This document shows positions 10,441 to 18,318 of a DNA stretch of 20,902 nucleotides, piece by piece. The notes under the pieces are model-generated. The model ran no database searches. It was not told the DNA's origin and saw only the letters and a program-made list of their open reading frames with translations. Numbering within the stretch: position 1 is the first letter of the stretch; every line of letters begins with the position of its first letter. This DNA comes from Blattamonas nauphoetae. Its lineage: Eukaryota; Preaxostyla; Oxymonadida. The translations under genes were made by a program, and so were the position numbers. The stretch lies in contig JARBJD010000717.1 in NCBI GenBank assembly GCA_033064195.1, positions 1-20,902 on the forward strand, given 5' to 3'.

Positions 10441-11186
10441 GCTTGTGTGCTGGCGGCTGTCTGACGAAGAAGGAGTGTGAGACAAGGCGCATGTTAATGC
10501 GGACGGGTTGGAAGTGGACTGAAGAAGATGAGGCAGATTGACAAGTTGAAAGAGGAAGAGGAGAGCACACGTGAAGAATCGAACAAACACACTCGCACCA
10601 CTCTTCGGGAAAGGTGTGGAATGCTTCTGTTCGGAGAGCTGGTGAGAGAGGAGATGGCGATGGAAAAGATGCAGAAAACACACTCGATACTGTGCTGCTT
10701 GATCAACATCAACGTAGATCATCCTCTGCCTGACCTGTTCTACTCGATATTTCACCTCAACACCTCCCCACTCTTTTTTTCTCCTTAACTCTCTTCTAAT
10801 CACTTACTTTTGATTTTGTTTTTCCTTGTTGTCTCACATCTCCTGAAACTTCGTCTAATTTATTGATTCTTCATTCTTTCACAAGATTCATGCGTGATCA
10901 ACCAAAACAACCTTTGTGAGAATAATGATTGAATCGGGTCAATCTTGACAGAATGAGTCAATAATTATGAACGATGATGCACTTTAGACAGGAAATAGTG
11001 ATCTTCAGATTTAATTTGAAAATTTCAGAGATTATGGGTTAGAAAGAAAGAATGGGCTTCATCTCCCCCAGTTTCAATTTGCACACCCAATTTCGACTCC
11101 TCACATCTTTCTACTGTGATTCTCTTTCACTTTTTCGTGGACGTTTTATTTATGTGGATTTTAGGGGTTTTTTGGTTTTCCCTAAA
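10441..11186. other. Transition from host-like DNA to Polinton
   Basis: Up to about 10790 the DNA is GC-balanced with overlapping short frames on both strands that show no recognisable motif. From about 10790 it becomes AT-rich and stays so to the right edge. The left end of the Polinton must lie at or to the right of this transition. I could not identify its terminal inverted repeat or a 6-bp target duplication, because the partner end is outside the window. Confidence 0.4.
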
Positions 11187-11760
11187 ATGAGTTGCGTATT
11201 AACACCAAATCAACTACAGGAAATATTGGACAAAGAAAATTTGAAGATGAAAGTTCCACCAACTCTCAATCGACAAGGAACAACATATCTCACATCGAGC
11301 ACTTTCGAATATTATCACGAAGATAAACCAGATGACATTTATCGAGTGTACTTACAGCGTTTTGTCAAAGGATCTAGACCACACACGAATCGCCAGAGAT
11401 ACATTCAAGTGAATTGTTGCACGAAAGCAAAGTTTCTCGAGTCAATGAAAACGAAAATTGTAGAACTCATTTCTCAATACAAGTGAAAAACGTCTCTGAA
11501 ATACCGGAACGAAGGGTTGTCGAATGGAAAGTGATTCCATCAACAGGAGAAGGGATATCGAGCTCATAATTGTCAACGAAAACATTACACACAATCGTTT
11601 GTTGAAAATGAATTGAAAAAGAGGTGAACTCATTGGAACATACAAAAGGTACTTGAGCCATTCAAATATCGCGATTTACGAACAAAGAATGAGTATTACG
11701 TTCGCTTGGACAATTGGTTGTATTTTGGAGACCGTCCTCACTTGAGAAAGTACCATGATA
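11187..11760 (+). pseudogene. Eroded copy of Polinton repeat protein
   Basis: From the ATG at 11187 (MSCVLTPNQ) the + strand encodes a small basic protein with the pattern YRVYLQRF..GSRPH. Related sequence continues to about 11760, where it closely resembles the second half of the protein at 13471-13860 (YTQSFVENEL-like, then VRLDNWL..GDRPHLRK). An ATG at 11052 is possible but gives a Phe/Ser-rich leader with no counterpart in the other copy. I therefore treat 11187-11760 as a decayed paralogue of that protein, part of the Polinton fossil. Function unknown; the repeat structure hints at nucleic-acid or protein binding, which is inference only. Confidence 0.55.
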
Positions 11761-12977
11761 GGTCATGAAAATACTGAAAATCTATTTTGACCACAAATCA
11801 ACGAAATCCAACATGATAACCATTTCGAAAATTCTGAAAAATTCTAAAATGTCGGGGACATTGTCGGTCATCGAGCAAAAGAGGTTTGATCAAAATCGGT
11901 TGAGAATTCGTCGAACTGCGTACTGAACTTTAGTCCAAAAGTGACCAAAAAGTCGATGTTCCGATTTTGCTACTATGAACCGCTTTATGGCTCAAATTGT
12001 GTTCAAACACGTTTGATTGCGACGGAAATCATTTTGAAAGGTAGGATTTTCGATAAAAAGCACTTTCTGAAAAAAAAGTTTGATCCGACCCATTGAGATT
12101 TTTTCGCGTTTTTTGAGATTTTTTTAGAAAAGGTATGGACGTTCGGGACTATGTCCTTTTGATCACTTTTCGTCGTCTAATGGTGTTTTTGGGTGTGAAA
12201 ACGCTAGTTGGCGTCTTTTTGTGTCATTCATCTCTGAAAACTTTTGACACCTCTACATTCGGACACTTTTTTATGAATTTTCACATTTCACTACTTTCAC
12301 TTCATTTACTCCGTTATTGCATCATTTTAACGAACATAAGTCAACGCGAGACGTATAGCGCTTTTCCTTAGTTTCATTTTGTTGGTTCTTCGATCACACC
12401 TCTGACGTAACACTTGCACCAACATTTTGACACTATGGATTTTTTGATCCGAATTTCGTCACAAATCCTTCTTTCTCACGGTATGAGTGAGGTGTGCTCG
12501 AATTTTGAGGAGATTTTGTCGGATAGTTCTCTCATAAAGTCACTTTTCATGTTTTCACTTCTCAACTTATGACCGTTTTGTCACTTCAAAACCGACTGTA
12601 GTCCCTTTCATTTCATCACTTTTGCTCCCCATTTCACATTTGATCTGTTCACCATTCCTCTTCATTTTGCTCATATCACTTCCATTTTGTGGGCCGTTCT
12701 CACTTCACTAGCACATCATTTTAGTCAACTTTTCATCAACTTTTTCACAAAAACAGAGTAAAAGAAAGCGAAACAAGCATGAACGAAACGGGCAAGTATG
12801 AAACTGAGAGGGAAATTGACGATCGTGAAAACGGTGTGAAATGTGACACCAATAGTGAAAATTAGGTCTGTGTTCCGGTTGTTTTCGCTTAAAAAGAACA
12901 AAAATGATTCAAAAAAGTATGTGAAATGATGAAGATTACGGAAAAATTCCGAGATGTGAAGTGAGCCGTTGAAAGTG

Positions 12978-13286
12978 AGATCTCGGTAAAAGTCCGGAAT
13001 CTTCACTTAACGGAAATTAGTGTGTTAAATTGGAGAAAAAGTTTAGTCGAAAGAAACATGAATGAAGTGGTTAAAAAGGATACTCAATGAGAAAATGAAG
13101 ACAGAAGTGAGGCCAAAAATGAAAACATAACGAGTGAAAATGAAGTGACAATTCGGTTGAAACTAGTGAAAACAGAGCTGAAACAAGATAAAAATGATGT
13201 CGATATGGTGAAGAATGCATACTTTTACCGAGATCTGGACCCGGTTGTGAAACCTCAAATATCGCTGCAAAAGTCCGGAATCTTCA
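12978..13286. repeat. Composite direct and inverted repeat
   Basis: The 18-base word AAAAGTCCGGAATCTTCA occurs at 12988-13005 and again, directly repeated, at 13269-13286; similarity extends to about 26 bases with three mismatches. Separately AGATCTCGGTAAAAG (12978-12992) is the exact reverse complement of CTTTTACCGAGATCT at 13222-13236. Thus one contiguous 28-base block at 12978-13005 is represented by two separate pieces in opposite orientations 220-310 bases downstream. Confidence 0.8.
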
Positions 13287-13440
13287 AAAAACGGAGCATA
13301 CCATGATGATCCTGGACATCAGAGGAATCCAAAACGCACAGAATTAGAACGAAACTATCACTTGTGAGAAATGAGTGATCGAACCCATTGATCCTCGATT
13401 TCAACGAAAAATCCAAAACTGAGAAATCAATGAAAGAATT

Positions 13441-13470
13441 TTCATTTTTGAATTTTTTAATTTGTATTAA
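13441..13470 (+). promoter_or_regulatory. T-rich box before repeat-protein gene
   Basis: A TTTTTGAATTTTTTAATTTG-like run ends about 8 bases before the ATG at 13471. Similar T-rich boxes precede the next three Polinton genes, so a shared promoter role is likely but unproven. Confidence 0.4.
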
Positions 13471-13860
13471 ATGAATCCAACTGAAATGTACAAGGAAAGA
13501 CGTCGAGTAAGTTCAGAACAAACATTAATTGAATCAATGAGAGAAGAGAACTGTTCGCTAGTCTCTGAGTATGTCAGAAATAATGTGCCGGTGACGTATG
13601 TTCATGAGGGAGTTGAATGGAGAATAAAACCAAAGTTGTGGAATCAAGGAAACAGACCTCACTTAGCGAAACGTCGACACTACACTCAATCATTCGTCGA
13701 AAATGAACTGAAGAAATACAATTGTGAACTCGTTGGTGAGTACACTAAAGTTCTGGTTCCATTCACATATCGAGAGATTGGCGGAAGTGAAGTGTTCAGA
13801 ATTAGACTTGATGCATGGCTGACCGCTAAGAAAAAGCCCCATCTGAGAAAACAGAAATAA
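13471..13860 (+). CDS. Small two-repeat basic protein of Polinton
   Basis: A 129-residue basic protein built from two related units. Unit 1 covers about residues 24-67 (NCSLVSEY, then VPVTY, then WRIKPKLW..GNRPHLAK). Unit 2 covers about 81-127 (NCELVGEY, then VPFTY, then FRIRLDAWL..KKPHLRK). The consensus NC-x-LV-x-EY ... VP-x-TY ... RI-x-L-x-x-W ... PHL-x-K is clear by eye. A linker HYTQSFVENEL joins them. The layout resembles short repeats of giant-virus proteins with a conserved 'W/F..P..HL' ending, but I cannot assign a named family. The TAA stop overlaps TAAA at 13858-13861, and polymerase follows 43 bases later. A decayed paralogue lies at 11187-11760. Function unknown. Confidence 0.65.
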   Translation: MNPTEMYKERRRVSSEQTLIESMREENCSLVSEYVRNNVPVTYVHEGVEWRIKPKLWNQGNRPHLAKRRHYTQSFVENELKKYNCELVGEYTKVLVPFTYREIGGSEVFRIRLDAWLTAKKKPHLRKQK

Positions 13861-13903
13861 ACGCTCAACTTTTTTTATTTTCGGATTTTTTATTTTGTAG
13901 TAA
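13861..13903 (+). promoter_or_regulatory. T-rich box before polymerase
   Basis: The 43-base gap contains TTTTTTTATTTT and TTTTTTATTTTG, ending 6 bases before the ATG at 13904. It matches the T-rich boxes ahead of the neighbouring Polinton genes. Confidence 0.45.
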
Positions 13904-15316
13904 ATGACACTGCTAAAACCAATCAAAAATAGAATTCAAGAAATTCGAGACCTCTTTCCGAATACACAATTTCAATTTAGCGATGGTCGAACGTACAATC
14001 CTGACAGTAAGAAATATCAACATCACAGATCATTTCTCCTGAATATGCTTCAACACACAGATCTCGAGTTTCCACATCCTATAAAGAATCTCGATCTCAA
14101 TCTCATTCCAGATTTTATTGAACAAGTTAAACTTCGACAACAGATGGCGTCAGAAGATCGACTTGCTCACCGAATGATTGTTGAGAACATGAAAGCAAAT
14201 CCAAGAGTGAACAAAGATGAACTGAAAAAGCAAGTGTTCAGAATGACATGGAAACTGAAATCAATTGAAGAGAAGCTGATGGATCATTGGATGAAGAATC
14301 TCTTGATCATTCAGAAGAAAAATGAACAAATGGAAAAGAGAGAAGTGCAGACATTTGATGGATTTGAAGAATGCATATTACTCGCTGAACCACGTGACAA
14401 AGCAGCATTCAATGAATGTCACATGAATGCACGAAGGAAGTTCAAAAAGAATGAAGTCGAGAAGGTTGAAGATAATGGAAAACCATATCAGTTGTACTTC
14501 CACAATCATCTGAAGAATGTCGAGGAAATCACAACCTTCATCAACGCAGTCTTCGACAAGGAGAAAGATCATCCATTCAAGATTAGTATTGACTTTGGAA
14601 AGATTATTGAGAGGAAAGATAAAGATGAGACAACTTACAAAGACTTCAGACCAGAATTGGAGAACACATCAAAGAGTTTCCCAACGGTGATCAGAAGTTC
14701 AGGAGATATTAATGAGTATTCGAAGTATGCAATCAATCTTATCAAAGAATCTCAAGAGAGAACACTGATGGATACGAAGACAATGTACATAGCATTCCAC
14801 TCCATTCTGGTTGCAGTCTACCGATTCCCAGTTGCAGGAAAAGCAAATGCGATTCTCACTGAACACATCAAAACGAGAAACGTTCGGTACATTGATTCCG
14901 AGTTCAACATCTGCTTCTTTCAAGCACTATCATTCCTCACACTTCCTGAAGTTCCTGGGAAGAAAATATCTATCAACATGAGAAACGTTGAAGCAAAAAG
15001 ATTGTTCGCAGAATCGAAGAATCTGACTCACCTGAAGCCACATCAACTTACTGAACACTTGCGCAATTATCCTGGATTTGATATTGCTTGTGATTTGGAG
15101 AAAGAAATGATTAGACACAACATCACAGTTCACATTTATGAATATGATGAAGACAAGAAACGCTACTTCCTGAGCCAATCGTATGTCAACGAAAATGATG
15201 ATGCAAGAGTTCTCCCACTTCTGATGATTCCACTGACAGCAACTCTCGTTCATGTGATGTTCATTGTTGATCCTGAGAAAATCACTGGATACAAACTCTG
15301 TCCGTATTGTCAGTAA
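13904..15316 (+). CDS. Polinton pPolB, N-terminal part
   Basis: A 470-residue open frame directly ahead of the exonuclease/polymerase part. It is rich in Lys and Glu, with long predicted helices at about 70-200. Around residues 330-345 it reads DSEFNICFFQALSFL, and near the end VHVMFIVDP followed by a CPYC pair. Many Polinton polymerases carry such an N-terminal region: a 'N.C.F.AL' helix and a later His resemble OTU-type cysteine proteases, and the Cys pair starts a zinc-binding knuckle just before the exonuclease domain. The assignment rests on position and these motifs; protease activity is inference. It belongs to the Polinton fossil and is listed as a part only. Confidence 0.65.
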   Translation: MTLLKPIKNRIQEIRDLFPNTQFQFSDGRTYNPDSKKYQHHRSFLLNMLQHTDLEFPHPIKNLDLNLIPDFIEQVKLRQQMASEDRLAHRMIVENMKANPRVNKDELKKQVFRMTWKLKSIEEKLMDHWMKNLLIIQKKNEQMEKREVQTFDGFEECILLAEPRDKAAFNECHMNARRKFKKNEVEKVEDNGKPYQLYFHNHLKNVEEITTFINAVFDKEKDHPFKISIDFGKIIERKDKDETTYKDFRPELENTSKSFPTVIRSSGDINEYSKYAINLIKESQERTLMDTKTMYIAFHSILVAVYRFPVAGKANAILTEHIKTRNVRYIDSEFNICFFQALSFLTLPEVPGKKISINMRNVEAKRLFAESKNLTHLKPHQLTEHLRNYPGFDIACDLEKEMIRHNITVHIYEYDEDKKRYFLSQSYVNENDDARVLPLLMIPLTATLVHVMFIVDPEKITGYKLCPYCQ

Positions 15317-15400
15317 AGAGGATTCCAAGTCAAGGATTCTCACTTCAAGACATACTACGAGAAGCATCTCAAAGAGTGCAAAGAGCTTGATGGAAAACAT

Positions 15401-18295
15401 GTGACGAAGATCTCCCTTGATAAGACACCAAGACCATACGTTCCACATATCCTCAACAACAGAACGTTTGAATTTCTGATGGCACATAAGAGACAAGATG
15501 AATTCAAACCAACACAGTACTACATCACGTACGATTTCGAAACGATGGAAGATCTCATTCTTGATAATCTATTCTCTGATGACAATACTCAATTGATCTC
15601 ACATTTGAAACCACTCTCTGTTGCATCTGCAATCAAAACAAAATCAGGTGTGAAGTCAATCTATTATGATCTTCGAGATGGAAAAGATTTTGTGAAGCAA
15701 TTGATCAGAGAACTCTTCAAGTATGCAGAAACAGTACGAGATGACAACATGTACGAGGATCCAGAAATTCCCTCTCAGAATGAAGTCAGTGTGATTGGAT
15801 TCAACAGCTCCAGATTTGACATCAATCTCATCTTCTGTGATCTCGTTGACAAGGATTGGAAAGTGGTGAGCTTCCTTGGATCAACAACCAAGTACAAACA
15901 AGTATTGATCAGACACGAGAAAACACAACAGGTGCTCCGATTCATTGACATGATGTCATACACAGGACCAATGACTTTGGATAGTGCAGTGAAGGCTTTT
16001 GGAGGAAAGACAACACTCCAGAAATCATTCTTCGCATACGAATCATTTGATTCATCAGATTACGACACAGTGCTGAGCAAACAAGAACCATTCTCCAAGT
16101 ATGAATTCTACTCCAGTCTGAACAATAGTGAAATGTCCGACACCGATTACCAACTTTACCTTGATGATTGGAACAAACAAGGATTCAAAAATAGATGGGA
16201 ATATCTGAAATTCTACAACATCAGAGACGTTGAATGCATGATTGCACCACTTGACAATCTGATCGATTTGAACTTCCAATACACAGTGGATATGTTGCAC
16301 AATCTCTCATTGTCAGCAAATGCTTCTGCAATCAAGTATGCATGTGCCTACAAGGATTTCGACATCGATGATGATTTCAATGGAGTGGATCAATCTGGTG
16401 AAATAAAAATCACCAAACAATATTGGAAATACAAGGTTGCATCGTACATCTATCAAGACCAGAAAGCTCATCGCAGTACTGATAAAAATGTCACAGAAGC
16501 AGACTACGACTGGTTTGTTCAACAGTGCAAGAGAGTGTGCTATATCTGCAAGAGTCACTTCTCACAAGCAGTTCGACCAACATTAGATAGAATCGACAAT
16601 TCAAAAGGACATTCAAAAGAGAACGTGAAGATCTGCTGTGATTACTGCAACACCTACAAGTCAGACAAGGACGAGCATCTCACAAGATTGAGAATTCAAC
16701 TGAAGAAGTATTGCATCTGGAAATCACTCCCAATGACTCTGACACACGAGCAAACATATCACAAACTCAGAGCAGCTGTGACTGGTGGACTATCAAATGT
16801 TCAGCACCGACAGAACATCAAAGACGTGACTCCAATCAATCACTTCACATTTGAAGATGGAAAAGTTGTCTCCACTGATACAGAACATAAAATGACTCAT
16901 GTCTGTGGTGTTGATTTTAATTCTCTCTACCCAAGTGCATTCTCATCAATCAAGAACAAGAACAATCCATACACGAAACACAGAATGTACATGCCAGGAA
17001 GATGTTTGTACACTCTCACCTCGGGAGGGTTCGAAGCCTCTAGCAAGACAGCAACAGGAGATAAAGAATGCCGTAAGATTATTGAAGACAAAAATCAGAA
17101 GACATTGTTTGTTGCTGAGTTGAAAGGACACATCGATGAGAAATACATCAATGATTTCATTAACTTCCCACCGATCTTCAGAAACATAGTGGTCAATACG
17201 ACTGAAGAAAACATTGGAGAGAAGACTTTTTCGTTGATGAAGAAACATGGATTGAAGACTGATGATAAACAAAGAAAACTCACTCAACTCTTGAGCACAC
17301 ACGATCAGTATATGTTCTTTTCGACATACTATCTGTGGTTCCTCATCGACTATTGCCACTTCATCATCGATGACATCAAGAGTGTGATGGTATTCTCGAG
17401 ACACGCTGGATTTGAACCATTCGTGACCTCGTTTATGAATGATAGAATAGAAGCAATGAAGGTTGGAAATAAAGGAAAGGAACAATTCTGTAAGACCAAC
17501 TTGAATGGAAGTTACGGATATGATGGAATGAACACTGAGAAGTACAACTCAATCACAATCTGCAATGAGAAGAGAACATACTTGAAACAGATGATGAAAG
17601 GATTTGTGGCAACAAGAGAGATCAATGAGGACAACTACATTGTGATTGAAGACAGAGAGAAAGCATCATGCAAGACATGTCTGCAAGAAGCAGTATTCAC
17701 ACTCGACAATGCCAAGTTCTGGTATCTGAATTTCATCTACAATTTCATGTACAAGTGCTTAGACATGAACAAGATTCACTTCTGTGAGGGAGATACTGAC
17801 TCGGCATACTGGGCTATCTCAGGAGATCCGAATGCTGGAATCCACCAACAATTTGAACACGTTATTGCTGACAAGGACTTCTATGATGCACACAAATATG
17901 AATGGTTTCCCAATCCTGAAAAAGGAGTTGATGATGAGAAGAAGTTGTTGGGATTAGCAATTGAGAAGGAAGGTGAACAGATGATCTGTCTAGCTCCAAA
18001 GTGTTACTCTCTCGATGAGAAATGCAAGATCAAGGGAGTGTCTCTAAAGAAAACAAATATCACAAGTGACGATTATGTGAAGTGCCTGAATGGAGATAAA
18101 ACTGTGACAACAACACTGAACTTCCAGACGAGAAGAGTTGTGACCGAAGAGGACCCCAATGGATTTGAGATAGCGAAAATACAACAACAGAAACTTAGTC
18201 TCAGTGGAATTCATCTGAAGGCAATCGTACTTGAAAATGAATCGTGTCCTCCATTCATTCATGGACTGAAAGCTACTGATTATATAATTGAATAA
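15401..18295 (+). CDS. Polinton pPolB, exonuclease and polymerase part
   Basis: A 964-residue frame with the full motif set of protein-primed family B polymerases. Exo I is YDFETME (D45, E47), Exo II is GFNSSRFD (N135, D140) and Exo III is YNIRD (Y272, D276). Palm motif A is DFNSLYPS (D505), motif B is KTNLNGSYG (K698-G706) and motif C is DTDS (798-801). These give 3'-5' proofreading and DNA synthesis, in this family primed by a terminal protein. Between Exo III and motif A, at about residues 376-425, lies an HNH-like zinc module: CYIC, then TLDRIDNSKGHSKENVKICC, then CNTYKS. The TAA stop lies inside AATAAA (18291-18296). Integrase follows 23 bases downstream. The start at 15401 is approximate. 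Confidence 0.9.
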   Translation: MTKISLDKTPRPYVPHILNNRTFEFLMAHKRQDEFKPTQYYITYDFETMEDLILDNLFSDDNTQLISHLKPLSVASAIKTKSGVKSIYYDLRDGKDFVKQLIRELFKYAETVRDDNMYEDPEIPSQNEVSVIGFNSSRFDINLIFCDLVDKDWKVVSFLGSTTKYKQVLIRHEKTQQVLRFIDMMSYTGPMTLDSAVKAFGGKTTLQKSFFAYESFDSSDYDTVLSKQEPFSKYEFYSSLNNSEMSDTDYQLYLDDWNKQGFKNRWEYLKFYNIRDVECMIAPLDNLIDLNFQYTVDMLHNLSLSANASAIKYACAYKDFDIDDDFNGVDQSGEIKITKQYWKYKVASYIYQDQKAHRSTDKNVTEADYDWFVQQCKRVCYICKSHFSQAVRPTLDRIDNSKGHSKENVKICCDYCNTYKSDKDEHLTRLRIQLKKYCIWKSLPMTLTHEQTYHKLRAAVTGGLSNVQHRQNIKDVTPINHFTFEDGKVVSTDTEHKMTHVCGVDFNSLYPSAFSSIKNKNNPYTKHRMYMPGRCLYTLTSGGFEASSKTATGDKECRKIIEDKNQKTLFVAELKGHIDEKYINDFINFPPIFRNIVVNTTEENIGEKTFSLMKKHGLKTDDKQRKLTQLLSTHDQYMFFSTYYLWFLIDYCHFIIDDIKSVMVFSRHAGFEPFVTSFMNDRIEAMKVGNKGKEQFCKTNLNGSYGYDGMNTEKYNSITICNEKRTYLKQMMKGFVATREINEDNYIVIEDREKASCKTCLQEAVFTLDNAKFWYLNFIYNFMYKCLDMNKIHFCEGDTDSAYWAISGDPNAGIHQQFEHVIADKDFYDAHKYEWFPNPEKGVDDEKKLLGLAIEKEGEQMICLAPKCYSLDEKCKIKGVSLKKTNITSDDYVKCLNGDKTVTTTLNFQTRRVVTEEDPNGFEIAKIQQQKLSLSGIHLKAIVLENESCPPFIHGLKATDYIIE

Positions 18296-18318
18296 ACACA
18301 AACTTTATTTTTGAATAA
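18296..18318 (+). promoter_or_regulatory. T-rich box before integrase
   Basis: The 23-base gap reads acaaactttatttttgaata, with TTTATTTTTGAA ending about 4 bases before the ATG at 18319. It shares the T-rich style of the other Polinton gene gaps and must serve both the 3' end of polymerase and the start of integrase. Confidence 0.45.

Larger units (their letters stand above)
11761..13470. other. 1.7-kb gene-free region inside Polinton
   Basis: No frame here reads as a protein I can support. Up to about 12,720 the + strand is rich in pyrimidine words such as TCACTT and TTTTC. From about 12,720 to 13,200 the asymmetry flips to purine words such as GTGAAA and GAAGTGA. Short inverted matches link the halves, for example CTCACTTCAC at 12699-12708 and GTGAAGTGAG at 12956-12965. 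It could be a diverged inverted repeat, part of a terminal repeat, or a replication or transcription control region separating the two repeat-protein copies. Confidence 0.45.

Noticed and set aside
12135-12371. 78-residue + strand frame with hydrophobic residues
   Set aside because: It sits in T-rich non-coding DNA where chance frames rich in Phe, Leu and Ser are expected; no motif and no T-rich box plus spacing like the real Polinton genes.
14930-15496. 188-residue minus-strand open frame
   Set aside because: It lies opposite the polymerase coding frames, is rich in Ile, Cys and Phe as expected of an antisense shadow, and has no recognisable motif.
16380-16910. Intein inside the polymerase carrying the HNH module
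   Set aside because: No N-terminal Cys/Ser block A or C-terminal His-Asn plus Cys/Ser/Thr junction is apparent around the module, and it does not interrupt a conserved polymerase motif.
16946-17485. 179-residue minus-strand open frame
   Set aside because: Antisense shadow of the palm-domain region of the polymerase.
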